Assembly: GCF_913062725.1 (NCBI RefSeq) | Contig: NZ_CAJXWY010000005.1 | Coordinates: 1 to 64,000 of the forward strand | Origin: an uncultured Thiohalocapsa sp. | GTDB lineage: Bacteria > Pseudomonadota > Gammaproteobacteria > Chromatiales > Chromatiaceae | Length of the DNA: 64,000 nt | Direction of reading: 5' to 3' | Part shown: positions 9,282-18,642 of the stretch, piece by piece | How positions within the stretch are numbered: position 1 is the first letter of the stretch | Layout of the letters: the number at the start of each line of letters is the position of its first letter | The notes under the pieces: generated by a model | What the model saw: the letters and a program-made list of their open reading frames with translations, nothing else | The model's database searches: none | What the model was told of the DNA's origin: nothing | Translations under genes and position numbers: made by a program

Positions 9282-10223
9282 TCAGTACCACAGCCCCGGC
9301 GGCCGCCAGCGCGGCGACAGCGGCGGCGGCCGCCGCAACACCGGGCTGGCATGGTCCACGGGCAGCCGGGGGCGGCGCGGCACCAGAGCCATGAGCCGGC
9401 GCACGCGGTCCGCCGTGTCCGGGTGGGTGCGCAGCAGTGAGGGCTCCGGCACGCCGCGGCCGGGCATGAAGATCTGCTCCCAGTAGCGCCCCTGATAGCG
9501 CTCCAGCTTGTCCAGCGCGGAGGCGAGGCCCGCCGGGTCGCCGGTGAGCTCGGCGGCGGCGAGGTCCGCCTCGTACTCGCGGTTGCGCGACAGGGCGAGC
9601 TGCACCAGGGCGCTCAGCGTGGGCGCCGCCAGCAGGATCGCCAGCGCCAGCCAGGGCATGTCCGCCCCGGTGAGCAAGGCCGTCGGCAGGCTCAGCAGGA
9701 ACAGGATCTGCCCGAGCAAACCGAACGCGCCAGCCACCCGGCTGACCAAGTCCGCAAAGGCCATGACGGCGAGGTCACCATTGGCCACATGGCTGATCTC
9801 ATGGGCCAGCACGCCGGCCTGCTCGCGCAGGTCCAGTCGCCGCAGCAGGCCGTCGGACACGGCCACCAGGGCGTCGTCGCGGCTGCCGGTGGCGAAGGCG
9901 TTCATGACCCGCGACGGGATGTAATAGAGTCTGGGCACCTCGGGCAGGCCGGCGCGGCGGGCAAGCTCCCGCAGCAGCGCATAGTGCTGCGGCGCTTCGC
10001 GCGGGTGCAGCAGCCGCCCGGGGTAAAGCAGCATGACGAGCCGCGGCGAGGCCGCCGGGTTGGCGAGATAGAGCCAGGCCGCCAACGCCAGCGCCAGCAC
10101 CACCAGCGTGACGCCGCCGACGATCCATGCCAACAGGCCCAGCAGCGCCGCCAGGGTTGCCACCAGCAGCGCCGATTGCAGCCCGTTTGCCCAACTGTGG
10201 GCCGGTAACCGTCGTGCGTCCAT
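9282..10223 (-). CDS. M48-family (HtpX-like) membrane zinc metalloprotease
   Basis: A 313-residue membrane-bound zinc protease. Two hydrophobic segments at about residues 17-53 precede the catalytic domain, which carries the zinc motif HEISH at 141-145 and the downstream ligand region NREYEAD (about 214-220). Two more hydrophobic stretches lie between them (about 165-205), as in HtpX. HtpX-type enzymes degrade damaged membrane proteins in bacteria. The ATG at 10223 (MDARRLPAHS) is chosen because the longer frame to 10514 adds about 97 residues of low-complexity Ala/Arg sequence and would cover the nifV promoter. It is convergent with the MFS gene, 28 bases away, and divergent from nifV. Confidence 0.85.
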   Translation of the reverse strand: MDARRLPAHSWANGLQSALLVATLAALLGLLAWIVGGVTLVVLALALAAWLYLANPAASPRLVMLLYPGRLLHPREAPQHYALLRELARRAGLPEVPRLYYIPSRVMNAFATGSRDDALVAVSDGLLRRLDLREQAGVLAHEISHVANGDLAVMAFADLVSRVAGAFGLLGQILFLLSLPTALLTGADMPWLALAILLAAPTLSALVQLALSRNREYEADLAAAELTGDPAGLASALDKLERYQGRYWEQIFMPGRGVPEPSLLRTHPDTADRVRRLMALVPRRPRLPVDHASPVLRRPPPLSPRWRPPGLWY

Positions 10224-10531
10224 GCACCAAAAGTTGGGGACAACCACCGCCCGGACAAAAGCCGATGCCGACCGGCGCGCCGCGGGCGCCGATGCCCTGG
10301 CGTCAATCGACGGACGCCGAGCAGATCCTGCGCCCGGACTGGCTGCCGGACTGACCCCGCGCACGGCCCCAGCCCGCCGCGCGTCGCATCCCCGACAAGC
10401 GGCCGTCGGCGCTGTCGCAAAGCCCCCAGCGCCCGCCGGGCCTGTGCTGACAAGCGCTTGATTCGCAAGCCGCCTGCAGGCTGGCCCGTCATTTGCTTCG
10501 CCTCGCTGTAACACCCTTGTGGAGCAGGCCG
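10224..10531. other. Intergenic region between the M48 protease gene and nifV
   Basis: This 308-base divergent spacer holds the sigma-54 promoter described separately near its right end. I looked for NifA upstream sites (TGT-N10-ACA) and found no exact copy. No RNA gene is seen. Confidence 0.6.
10482..10497 (+). promoter_or_regulatory. Sigma-54 (RpoN) promoter for nifV
   Basis: TGGCCCGTCATTTGCT matches the -24/-12 consensus TGGCACG-N4-TTGCW, with GG at 10483-10484 and GC at 10495-10496 exactly ten bases apart. Transcription would start near 10508, about 25 bases before the nifV ATG. Sigma-54 with the activator NifA is the standard control of nitrogen-fixation genes. A clear NifA binding site is not visible, so either it is degenerate or another activator is used. 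Confidence 0.8.
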
Positions 10532-11758
10532 ATGCAGACCGACGCCGCCGCCACCCGCCGTGAGCCCCGCTCGCTGATCACCATCAACGACACCACGCTG
10601 CGCGACGGTGAGCAGTCGGCGGGCGTGGCCTTTTCGCTGGAGGAGAAGCTCGCCATCGCCCGCGGGCTCGATGCCCTCGGCGTGCCGGAGCTGGAAGTGG
10701 GTATCCCGTCCATGGGCGAGGACGAGCGCGAGGCCATCCGTGCCACCGCAGACTTAGGGTTGCATGCCCGTCTCATGGTCTGGGCACGTATGCTGCCGGC
10801 GGACATCGCCGCCTGCCGCGGCCTGGGCGTGGGCCTGGTGGACCTGTCCATGCCGGTGTCGGATCAGCAGATCGCGCGCAAGCTCGGCCGCGACCGCAAC
10901 TGGGTGCTGGCGCAGATCGCGCGACTGGTGCCGACGGCGCTGGATCTGGGGCTCGGCGTCGGCGTCGGCATGGAGGATGCCTCGCGCGCCGACCCCGATT
11001 TTCTCAAGCAGGTGGCGGAGGCCGCGCAGCGGGCCGGCGCGCGGCGGGTGCGCTTCGCCGACACCGTCGGCCTGCTGGACCCCTTCGGCACCCGCGAGCG
11101 TCTCTTCGACCTGGCCAGCGCCTGCAGCTGCGACATCGAGATGCACGCCCACGACGATCTGGGGCTCGCCACCGCCAACACCCTGGCGGCGGTGCGCGGC
11201 GGCGCCACGCATGTGAACACCACAGTCCACGGCATGGGCGAGCGCGCGGGCAATGCGGCGCTGGAAGAAGTGGTGGTGGGCCTGCGCCACGTGCATCAAT
11301 TGGATACCGGCGTGGACCTGACCCGGTTCGAGGCCCTGTCCAGGCTGGTGGCCACCGCCTCCGGCCATCCGGTGGCCTGGCACAAGAGCCTGGTGGGCGA
11401 CGGCGCCTTCACCCACGAGGCCGGCATCCACGTGGACGGCCTGTTGAAGGACCCCCGCAACTACCAGGGCATCGACCCCGCCGAGGTCGGCCGCTGCCAC
11501 CGTCTGGTGCTCGGCAAGCACTCCGGTCGTCATGCCGTGCAGATGGCCTACGCTTCGCTGCTGGCCACCGCCATCGACGACAGCCAGGCCGAGCGGCTGC
11601 TGCCGCTGGTGCGCCGCTTCGTCACGACCACCAAGCACGCGCCGCAGGGCGATGACCTGCGCCGCTTTCTGGATCAGCTCGCGGCGAGCGCGCCGGCGCG
11701 GGGGGGCGTATCCGCCGCCGCCGACACGGCGCTGGACGCCACCGCCGAGCGCGCGTGA
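10532..11758 (+). CDS. nifV: Homocitrate synthase NifV
   Basis: NifV condenses acetyl-CoA with 2-oxoglutarate to homocitrate, the organic ligand of the nitrogenase FeMo-cofactor. The 408-residue product has the DRE-TIM metallolyase signature TTLRDGEQ at residues 21-28, the metal-binding HAHDD at 205-209 and the G-rich GMGERAGN at 234-241. The ATG at 10532 follows GGAG at 10521 and fits the homologous N-terminus; the open frame begins 39 bases earlier but that would overlap the promoter. Close relatives are 2-isopropylmalate and R-citramalate synthases, but the nifW-nifZ-nifM neighbours and sigma-54 promoter settle the assignment. Confidence 0.95.
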   Translation: MQTDAAATRREPRSLITINDTTLRDGEQSAGVAFSLEEKLAIARGLDALGVPELEVGIPSMGEDEREAIRATADLGLHARLMVWARMLPADIAACRGLGVGLVDLSMPVSDQQIARKLGRDRNWVLAQIARLVPTALDLGLGVGVGMEDASRADPDFLKQVAEAAQRAGARRVRFADTVGLLDPFGTRERLFDLASACSCDIEMHAHDDLGLATANTLAAVRGGATHVNTTVHGMGERAGNAALEEVVVGLRHVHQLDTGVDLTRFEALSRLVATASGHPVAWHKSLVGDGAFTHEAGIHVDGLLKDPRNYQGIDPAEVGRCHRLVLGKHSGRHAVQMAYASLLATAIDDSQAERLLPLVRRFVTTTKHAPQGDDLRRFLDQLAASAPARGGVSAAADTALDATAERA

Positions 11759-11920
11759 GCGCGCTGGCCCGCAGCCGCGCATCAGCGACGCTGGCATCGA
11801 GCCCACAGGCCCACGCAGCCACGACCCGCGCCATGCTGACGCGAGCCTCCCAACGAGCGCTCCAACGAGCAACGAGCCCGCACCCGGCCTTTCGCACCCA
11901 CAACCGCCTGGAGACCCGCC

Positions 11921-12316
11921 ATGACCGACGTCACACCCGCGACCCTGGACGCCTTCGACGATGCCCTCGATGAGCTGGAGAGCGCAGAGGACTTTCTCAC
12001 CTTCTTTGCGGTGCCCTTCGATGCGGCCATCGTGCACGTGAACCGGCTGCATATCCTGCAGCGCTTCCACGACTACCTGGCGGCGGAGGACGACACCCCC
12101 TCCGACCCGACGGCCCGCTTCGAGCGCTACGCCGCGCTGCTCGGCGCCGCCTATCAAGACTTCGTGGGCTCCGATGCCCGCACCGAAAAGGTCTTCCATG
12201 TCTTTCGCATGCAGGCGCCGCGGTCCGTCAGCGTGGGGCTGGACGAGCTGCTGGCCGGGCGCGCCGAGGCCGCGCCCGAGGCCCTCCGGGCAGGCACCGC
12301 CGATCATGCGTCCTAA
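11921..12316 (+). CDS. nifW: Nitrogenase-protecting protein NifW
   Basis: NifW (131 residues here) interacts with the MoFe protein and helps its maturation or protects it from oxygen. The sequence has family features: ELESAEDFLTFFAVPFD near residue 17, VNRLHILQRFHDYL near 40, and the C-terminal KVFHVFRMQA. It lies 162 bases after nifV with no promoter visible in between, and its end overlaps the nifZ start by 11 bases. Confidence 0.93.
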   Translation: MTDVTPATLDAFDDALDELESAEDFLTFFAVPFDAAIVHVNRLHILQRFHDYLAAEDDTPSDPTARFERYAALLGAAYQDFVGSDARTEKVFHVFRMQAPRSVSVGLDELLAGRAEAAPEALRAGTADHAS

Positions 12317-12788
12317 GTTCGACTTCGGCGCCGAGGTGCGCGTGCTGCGCAACGTGCGCAACGACGGCACTTTCCCCGGCGAGCCCACCGGTGCGCTGCT
12401 GGTGCGCCGGGGCAGCACCGGCTTCGTGCGGGACGTCGGCACCTTCCTGCAGGATCAGATCATCTACACGGTGCACTTTCTGACACAGGGCCGCATCGTC
12501 GGTTGCCGTGAAGAAGAGCTTCAGGGCGCCGCCGAGCCCTGGACACCCAGCCTGTTCGAGTCCCGAGAGAAGGTCGCCGCCCGGATGGCGCTCGGCGCCG
12601 GCGGGCGCGTGTTGGTGGCGCCCGGCACCGTCGGCGAGATCGCCCGGGTGCTGCGGGGCAGCCCGCGCGCCGACGGCAGCCCGGGCGATGTCGCGTACTA
12701 CGTCGACTTTCCCGGCTGCAACACCCTGCAAGTGCCGGAGGCCGCCCTCGAGCCGCCGCCGAACATCGCTCCGGAGAATGCCGCATGA
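12306..12788 (+). CDS. nifZ: Nitrogenase maturation protein NifZ
   Basis: NifZ assists formation of the second P-cluster in the MoFe protein. The 160-residue product starts MRPKFDFGAEVRVLRNVRND, the typical NifZ opening, and continues with GTFLQDQIIYTVHFL near residue 50. The second half repeats the small beta-rich fold (GTVGEIARVLRG). The ATG at 12306 lies 11 bases inside nifW, and the stop overlaps the nifM ATG by four bases (ATGA), showing translational coupling. Confidence 0.93.
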   Translation: MRPKFDFGAEVRVLRNVRNDGTFPGEPTGALLVRRGSTGFVRDVGTFLQDQIIYTVHFLTQGRIVGCREEELQGAAEPWTPSLFESREKVAARMALGAGGRVLVAPGTVGEIARVLRGSPRADGSPGDVAYYVDFPGCNTLQVPEAALEPPPNIAPENAA

Positions 12789-13705
12789 GCCCAGCCGCCA
12801 CCGCGACCGCCGCTACCAGTGCCGCCGCAGCGTCCGGCCCCGACGCCGGGGCCGCATATCGCTACCATCTGCTGCGCGCCGCCACCGAGCAGTGCCAGTG
12901 CAATATTCCGGCCTTGAACGAGGCCCAGCGTGCCGCCGCCGAGGCCCAGGCGCAACGGACCTTCGCGCTGGAGCGTCTGGTGCTGGGCTCGGACGAGGCC
13001 GCCGAGGTGGTGATTGCGGCCGGCGGCGTCGAGCAAAGCCTCGCCGCCATCGCCGCGCGCTTCGAGACCCCTGAGGCGTTTCACGCAGACCTCGCCCGCA
13101 ATGGCCTGGATGCGGCCGGGCTGCGGCATGCCCTGCGCCGGGAGCTCGCCTTCGACGCCGTCATGCAGCGCGTCGGCAGTCGTCACAGCGCCGTCACCGA
13201 CACCGACGTCCAGCGCTTCTACGAACTGCACGCGGAGCGCTTCCGGACCCCCGAGCGCCGACGCGCCCGGCACATCCTCATCACCGTCAATGCCGATTAT
13301 GCGGAGAACACACGCGACGCCGCCCACGCCCGCGCCACCACCCTCGCCGCCGAGCTGCAGGCGGCGGGCGACGGCACGCCGGCGCAACGCTTCGCCCGCC
13401 TCGCGCACCGTCACTCCGAGTGCCCCACGGCCATGGAGGGCGGCGCGCTCGGCGACATCGTTCGCGGTCAGCTCTTCCCCGAGGTGGACGCCGCGCTGTT
13501 CGCACTGCCCGCAGGGTCCATCAGCGCCCCGGTGGAATCGCAGATGGGCTTCCATATTCTCCTCTGCGAGGGCATCGAGCCCGCACGCGCCCTCCCCTTG
13601 ACGCAAGTGCGCGCGCGCATCCGCGCGGCGCTCGAGCGCCGCCGCCGTCGCGCGGCGCAGAAGGCCTGGCTCGACAGCATCGCGGCCCCTGCGGCATCGG
13701 GCTGA
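12785..13705 (+). CDS. nifM: Nitrogenase Fe-protein foldase NifM (parvulin-type peptidyl-prolyl isomerase)
   Basis: NifM is a peptidyl-prolyl cis-trans isomerase needed to fold and activate the nitrogenase iron protein NifH. The 306-residue product has an N-terminal helical region and a C-terminal parvulin domain (about residues 155-280), including RARHILITV, FARLAHRHSECPTAMEGGALG and QMGFHILLCEGI. It is the last gene of the nifV-W-Z-M run and is followed within ten bases by a strong hairpin, so the operon ends here. Confidence 0.92.
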   Translation: MSPAATATAATSAAAASGPDAGAAYRYHLLRAATEQCQCNIPALNEAQRAAAEAQAQRTFALERLVLGSDEAAEVVIAAGGVEQSLAAIAARFETPEAFHADLARNGLDAAGLRHALRRELAFDAVMQRVGSRHSAVTDTDVQRFYELHAERFRTPERRRARHILITVNADYAENTRDAAHARATTLAAELQAAGDGTPAQRFARLAHRHSECPTAMEGGALGDIVRGQLFPEVDAALFALPAGSISAPVESQMGFHILLCEGIEPARALPLTQVRARIRAALERRRRRAAQKAWLDSIAAPAASG

Positions 13706-13710
13706 CCCGA

Positions 13711-13737
13711 CACCGCCGGCGCGACCGTCCGGCGGTG
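13711..13737 (+). terminator. Hairpin terminator after nifM
   Basis: A perfect 9-base stem, CACCGCCGG at 13711-13719 with CCGGCGGTG at 13729-13737, and a 9-base loop. It begins six bases after the nifM stop. Only a short pyrimidine stretch (CTCTTC) follows instead of a T run. It lies between convergent genes but closer to nifM. Confidence 0.65.
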
Positions 13738-13883
13738 CTCTTCAGGGACACGCCCATTGTTTGACGTCGCCTGTGCGAGTCGGGTCGGTCCGCCGGTGTT
13801 GGTGGCTCGCGCGGCTGCGCATGCGGGCGTGGGGAAGCGGCGGTCTCAGACGCCGTGGCGATGTTGGCCCGGAGGGCCGCGCC

Positions 13884-14390
13884 TCAGCGCCTGGCATAGT
13901 GCGCGCGCTGCGGGATGACGTTGCGGATGCCGCCGCGCGGGTCCGGCACATCGCCGTGGTAGCGGGGCAGCACGATGACATGCAAATGATCGATGCTTCT
14001 TCCCGCGGCTCTGCCATTGTTGTTGCCAACGGTATAGGCGTCGGGGCGCTGGTGTAGAAACGCCAGCTGCAACACCGCCTCGATCTGGTCCTTGGGCCTG
14101 TCGCGCAGATAATCCCGGTTGCGCATCTCCCGGTAGAGGGCTCCCAGATCGGTGGCCTCAATGGCAGCCTTCACGCCCCGCAGCGCACTGAAATAGTCCG
14201 CCTCTTCCAGGGCGTCAAGATCGAAGATGGAGACGACATGCCTTTTCGGGATGAGCAAGGCGTGCCCGGGATTCACGGGATGGGCGTCGAACACGCCCAC
14301 GAAAGAACGATTCTCGAATATGAACGGATCGGCCTCACCGCGACTCACACGGCAGAAGTAACAGTCTGGTGCCGGCTCGGAGTGGTTCAT
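13884..14390 (-). CDS. HIT-family nucleotide hydrolase/transferase
   Basis: A 168-residue histidine-triad protein that would bind a nucleotide phosphate. Cysteines 10 and 13 (CYFC) probably bind zinc with a histidine further on. The HIT motif is DHLHVIVLPRY with His135 and His137 present, but the third triad position (139) is isoleucine instead of histidine. The catalytic middle histidine is retained. A stretch at about residues 75-120 is longer than in compact HINT proteins. It is convergent with nifM and lies downstream of purL on the same strand, 59 bases away, so it may be co-transcribed with it. Substrate unknown. Confidence 0.85.
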   Translation of the reverse strand: MNHSEPAPDCYFCRVSRGEADPFIFENRSFVGVFDAHPVNPGHALLIPKRHVVSIFDLDALEEADYFSALRGVKAAIEATDLGALYREMRNRDYLRDRPKDQIEAVLQLAFLHQRPDAYTVGNNNGRAAGRSIDHLHVIVLPRYHGDVPDPRGGIRNVIPQRAHYARR

Positions 14391-14449
14391 GGCAGCGCCT
14401 CGGTGCAGTCAAATGGATGGCTCGATACCCGGCGTGGGTCGATGTCTGC

Positions 14450-17400
14450 TCAAGCAACCCAGACCCGCGCATTGCGAAACAAGCGCAGCCAGGGCCCATC
14501 CTCGCCCCAGTCCGTTGGGCACCAGGAATGCTGGACACTGCGGAACACCCGTTCCGGATGCGGCATCAGGATGGTGACGCGCCCATCCGCATTGGTGAGG
14601 CCGGTGATGCCGCCGGGGGAGCCGTTGGGGTTGGCGGGATACCGGCTCGCCGGCTCGCCGCTGGTCTCGACATAGCGTACCGCGGTGCAGGGCGCCGCGG
14701 CGGCGAGGTGCCCCGCGTCGCGGAACTCGGCGCGGCCCTCGCCGTGGGCGATGGCGATGGGCAGGCGCGAGCCGGCCATGCCGGCGAGCAGCACCGAGGG
14801 CGAGTCCAGCACCTCCACCAGGCTGAGCCTGGCTTCGAACTGCTCGCAGCGGTTGCGCACGAAGTGCGGCCAGTGCTCGGCGCCCGGAATCAGCGCGCGC
14901 AGGTTCGCCAGCATCTGGCAGCCGTTGCAAACACCCAGGGCGAAGGTATCGGCGCGCGCGAAAAAGGCCTGGAATTGCTCGCGGGCGCGGGGGTTGAAGA
15001 GGATGGTCTTGGCCCAGCCCTCGCCGGCGCCGAGCACGTCTCCGTAGCTGAAGCCACCGCAGGCGACAAGGCCCTTGAAATCCGCGAGATCGCAGCGGCC
15101 GGCGATGATGTCGGTCATGTGCACGTCGATACAGTCGAAGCCGGCGCGGTGGAAGGCCGCCGCCATCTCCAGCTGGCCATTGACGCCCTGCTCGCGCAGC
15201 ACCGCCAGCCGCGGCCGCACGCCGGTCTTGAGGTAAGGCGCGGCGACGTCGTCCGCCGGCGCAAAGCTCAACACCGCATGCAGCCCCGGGTCCTCGGCGT
15301 CGATGCGGGCGTGCGCCTCGTCGGCGCAGTCGGGGTTGTCGCGCAGGCGTTGCATGCGCCAGCTGGTCTCGGACCACAGCCGCTGCAGCTCGGCGCGGCT
15401 CGCATCCAGCGGGGTGTGCAGACCCTGGCGGATGACGATGCGCTGCAACGCCGTCGGGCGGCCGATGACGGCCGTGCAGTCCGCCAGGCCGTGCTCGCTC
15501 AGGCGGGCCAGCACCGCCCCGCGCTCGGAGCGGCGGATCTGCAGCACCGCGCCCAGCTCTTCGCTGAACAGGGCCGCCACGGGCCGACGCGCCGGCGCCG
15601 CGTGGCCGCCCGCCGGCAGCAGCGCCAGGTCCACATCGATGCCGCAGCGCCCGGCGAAGGCCATCTCGGCGAGTGTGACCAGCAGCCCGCCATCGGCGCG
15701 ATCGTGGTAGGCGAGCAGGCGGCCTTCGTCGTTCAGCTGCTGGACGGCGGCGAAGAAGCCCCGCAGCAGCGCCGGGTCGTCGAGGTCCGGCGGCGTGCTG
15801 CCGAGGCGCTGGAACACCTGCGCGAGACAGGAGCCGCCGAGCCGGTCCTGTCCCGCCCCGAGGTCCACCAACAGCAGATCCGTATCCTCCAGCGCCAGCG
15901 CGGCCTCGGGCTCGGCCCGCAGCTGCGGGGTGAGACCGCGTGAGGCGTCCGTCACCGGCGCAAAGGCCGACACGATCAGCGACAAGGGCGCCGCCATGCG
16001 GTGCTCGCGACCGTCATCGCCCCGCCACAGGGTCTGCATGCTCATGGAGTCCTTGCCCACGGGGATGGCGATGCCCAGCGCCGGGCACAGCGCCTCGCCC
16101 ACGGCGCGGACCGTGTCGTAGAGGCGCGCGTCCTCGCCGGGATAGCCGGCGGCGGCCATCCAGTTGGCGGAGAGCTTGATGTCACCGAGCTGCCCGATGG
16201 GCGCGGCGGCGATGTTGGTGATGGCCTCGGCGACCGCCATACGACCGGCGGCCGGGGCGTCCAGCAGGGCCAGCGGCGTGCGCTCGCCGATGGCCATGGC
16301 CTCGCCGGTGAGCCCGTCGTAGTCGGTCAGGGTCACGGCACAATCCGCCACCGGCACCTGCCAGGGGCCCACCATCTGGTCCCGCGCCACCAGGCCGGTG
16401 ACCGTGCGATCGCCGATGGTGATGAGGAAGGTCTTGGCGGCCACCGCCGGCAGCCGCAGCACGCGGCACACGGCCTCGGCGAGGTCGATGTCGACGACGT
16501 CGAAGGCCGCTACGGGCGCCGGCCGCCGAGCCACGTCGCGGGTCATCTTGGGCGGCTTGCCGAACAGCAATTGCATGGGCATGTCGATGGGCGTCTCGCC
16601 CAGGTGCTGGTCGGTGAGCCTGAGCTGCGCCTCGGACGCGGCCGTGCCGACGACGGCGTAGGGGCAACGCTCGCGCTCACAAATGGCCGCGAAATCGTCC
16701 AGGCGCGCCCGCGCCACCGCCAGCACATAGCGCTCCTGCGCCTCGTTGCACCAGATCGCCATGGGCGCCATGCCGGGGTCGGCGTTGGGTACCCGGCGCA
16801 GCTCGAAGGTGGCGCCGCCGGTGCCGCCATCGGCGCCGTCGTGCACCAGCTCCGGCAGGGCGTTGGACAGGCCGCCGGCGCCGACATCGTGGATGAACAG
16901 AATCGGATTCTCGTCGCCGCGCGCCCAGCAGCGATCGATCACCTCCTGGCAGCGGCGCTGCATCTCCGGGTTGGCGCGCTGCACCGAGGCGAAATCCAGA
17001 TCCGCCGCCGAGGCGCCGCTGGCCATGCTGGAGGCGGCCCCGCCACCGAGGCCGATGAGCATCGCCGGACCGCCCAGCACGATCAGGGGCGTGCCCGCCG
17101 GGAAATCCGCCTTCTGCACATGCTCCGCCCGGATGTTGCCCAAGCCCCCGGCGAGCATGATGGGCTTATGGTAGCCGCGCAGCGCCATGCCGCCGTCGGC
17201 GGCGGGCAGCCGTTGCTCGAAGGTGCGGAACCAGCCGGCGAGGTTCGGCCGGCCGAACTCGTTGTTGAAGGCGGCGGCACCGATGGGCCCCTCCAGCATG
17301 ATGTCCAGCGCCGCGACCATGCGCCCGGGCTTGCCCCAGTCCTGCCCCGCCTCCCAGGGCTGGCCAAAGTCCGGGATACGCAGATTGGACACCGAAAAGC

Positions 17401-18412
17401 CACTCAAGCCCGCCTTGGGCTTGGCGCCGCGGCCGGTGGCGCCCTCGTCGCGGATCTCGCCGCCGGCGCCGGTGGCCGCCCCGGGGTCGGGCGCGATGGC
17501 GGTGGGGTGGTTGTGGGTTTCCACCTTCATCAGGATATGCACCGGCTCCGCGCTCGGGCGGTACTGGCCGGTCGCGGGCTCCGGCAGGAAGCGCCGGCCG
17601 GGCCAGCCGACGATGACGGCGGCGTTGTCCTCATAGGCCGAGAGCACGCCCGCGGGCGAGCAGCGCGTGCTGTGGCGGATCATCTGGAACAGCGAGCTCG
17701 GCTGCGGCGCGCCGTCGATGACCCAGTCGGCGTTGAAGATCTTGTGCCGGCAGTGCTCGGAGTTGGCCTGCGCGAACATCATGAGCTCGACGTCGGTGGG
17801 GTTGCGGCCGAGGGCGCCGAAGCTCGCCACCAGATAGTCGATCTCATCGTCGGACAGTGCCAGGCCCAGTGTGCCGTTGGCCGCCACCAGTGCCTCGCGT
17901 CCGCCCGCCAACAGGTCCACCCGTCCGAGGGCCTCCGGCTCGGCCTGGACGAACAGCGCCTCGGCATCGGCGAGGTCGAACAGCACCACCTCGGTCATGC
18001 GGTCGTGGAGCTCGGCGGCGGCCGCCCGCAGGGCCGCATCATCCAGGTCGGTGGTTGCCTGCAGCCAGTAGGCGACGCCCCGCTCCAGGCGCCTGATCGG
18101 CTCCAGGCCACAGCGCTGCGCGATCTCCGTTGCCTTGGACGACCAGGGGGAGATGGTTCCGGGCCGGGGCACCACCAGCAGCAGCCGGCCGCCCGTCTCC
18201 TTGGCATGGGCATCGACATCGGCTTGCGGCCCATAGCGCAGCAGCGCCTCCAGCAGCAGACGCTCGTCCGCGCTCAGGTTGCGGGAGAGATCCGCAAAGT
18301 GCACCAGCTCGGCCGTCAGGCGCGTCTCCGGCAGGCCGGCCGCCCGCAGGCGCTGCGTCAGCTTGGCCAAACGAAAGGCGGAGAGGGCGGGTGCGCCGCG
18401 CAGACAAAGCAT
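14450..18412 (-). CDS. purL: Phosphoribosylformylglycinamidine synthase PurL (large form)
   Basis: PurL catalyses the fourth step of purine synthesis: FGAR + glutamine + ATP to FGAM. The product (1320 residues) is the fused, large enterobacterial-type enzyme. It has an N-terminal PurS-like region, two synthetase halves ([11 protein letters not shown] in the first, [11 protein letters not shown] in the second) and a C-terminal class I glutamine amidotransferase domain. In the last, the nucleophile cysteine is in GVCNGCQML and the histidine/glutamate pair is in PHPER. The ATG at 18412 gives [14 protein letters not shown], like known starts. purM and purN lie nearby on the other strand, so three purine genes are clustered but not one operon. 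Confidence 0.97.
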   Translation of the reverse strand: MLCLRGAPALSAFRLAKLTQRLRAAGLPETRLTAELVHFADLSRNLSADERLLLEALLRYGPQADVDAHAKETGGRLLLVVPRPGTISPWSSKATEIAQRCGLEPIRRLERGVAYWLQATTDLDDAALRAAAAELHDRMTEVVLFDLADAEALFVQAEPEALGRVDLLAGGREALVAANGTLGLALSDDEIDYLVASFGALGRNPTDVELMMFAQANSEHCRHKIFNADWVIDGAPQPSSLFQMIRHSTRCSPAGVLSAYEDNAAVIVGWPGRRFLPEPATGQYRPSAEPVHILMKVETHNHPTAIAPDPGAATGAGGEIRDEGATGRGAKPKAGLSGFSVSNLRIPDFGQPWEAGQDWGKPGRMVAALDIMLEGPIGAAAFNNEFGRPNLAGWFRTFEQRLPAADGGMALRGYHKPIMLAGGLGNIRAEHVQKADFPAGTPLIVLGGPAMLIGLGGGAASSMASGASAADLDFASVQRANPEMQRRCQEVIDRCWARGDENPILFIHDVGAGGLSNALPELVHDGADGGTGGATFELRRVPNADPGMAPMAIWCNEAQERYVLAVARARLDDFAAICERERCPYAVVGTAASEAQLRLTDQHLGETPIDMPMQLLFGKPPKMTRDVARRPAPVAAFDVVDIDLAEAVCRVLRLPAVAAKTFLITIGDRTVTGLVARDQMVGPWQVPVADCAVTLTDYDGLTGEAMAIGERTPLALLDAPAAGRMAVAEAITNIAAAPIGQLGDIKLSANWMAAAGYPGEDARLYDTVRAVGEALCPALGIAIPVGKDSMSMQTLWRGDDGREHRMAAPLSLIVSAFAPVTDASRGLTPQLRAEPEAALALEDTDLLLVDLGAGQDRLGGSCLAQVFQRLGSTPPDLDDPALLRGFFAAVQQLNDEGRLLAYHDRADGGLLVTLAEMAFAGRCGIDVDLALLPAGGHAAPARRPVAALFSEELGAVLQIRRSERGAVLARLSEHGLADCTAVIGRPTALQRIVIRQGLHTPLDASRAELQRLWSETSWRMQRLRDNPDCADEAHARIDAEDPGLHAVLSFAPADDVAAPYLKTGVRPRLAVLREQGVNGQLEMAAAFHRAGFDCIDVHMTDIIAGRCDLADFKGLVACGGFSYGDVLGAGEGWAKTILFNPRAREQFQAFFARADTFALGVCNGCQMLANLRALIPGAEHWPHFVRNRCEQFEARLSLVEVLDSPSVLLAGMAGSRLPIAIAHGEGRAEFRDAGHLAAAAPCTAVRYVETSGEPASRYPANPNGSPGGITGLTNADGRVTILMPHPERVFRSVQHSWCPTDWGEDGPWLRLFRNARVWVA

Positions 18413-18503
18413 CGCGATAGACTCCGGAGACTGCGAATCGATGCCGGCATGATACGTGAGCCCCCGCCGCCGCGCCGATGCCGGTCACCCCGGCGCGCCG
18501 GCG

Positions 18504-18550
18504 GCGATGGGATCGCCCGGCGCCGGGTGATCGCCGGGCGTTCCCATCGC
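18504..18550. other. Large inverted repeat between purL and the 18643 gene
   Basis: Two 9-base arms pair on each side: GCGATGGGA (18504-18512) with TCCCATCGC (18542-18550), and CGCCCGGCG (18514-18522) with CGCCGGGCG (18532-18540). A T-T mismatch separates them and the loop is nine bases. A 19-position stem this strong between divergent genes may be a leader hairpin, a protein-binding dyad or a cruciform. No T run follows on either side. Confidence 0.6.
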
Positions 18551-18642
18551 GGTAGACTCGGGCACCGTGTCGGCTGTCGGCGGTACCGCGCCGCTGTGCA
18601 GGACCGCCAGCTTTATCATGAGATTCGAGCCCCAAGCCCATC

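Noticed and set aside
10224-10480. NifA upstream activating site
   Set aside because: No TGT-N10-ACA with correct spacing was found by eye.
10754-12442. A 562-codon minus-strand frame opposite nifV and nifW
   Set aside because: Shadow of the nif genes; composition is low-complexity and it would run through the nif overlaps.
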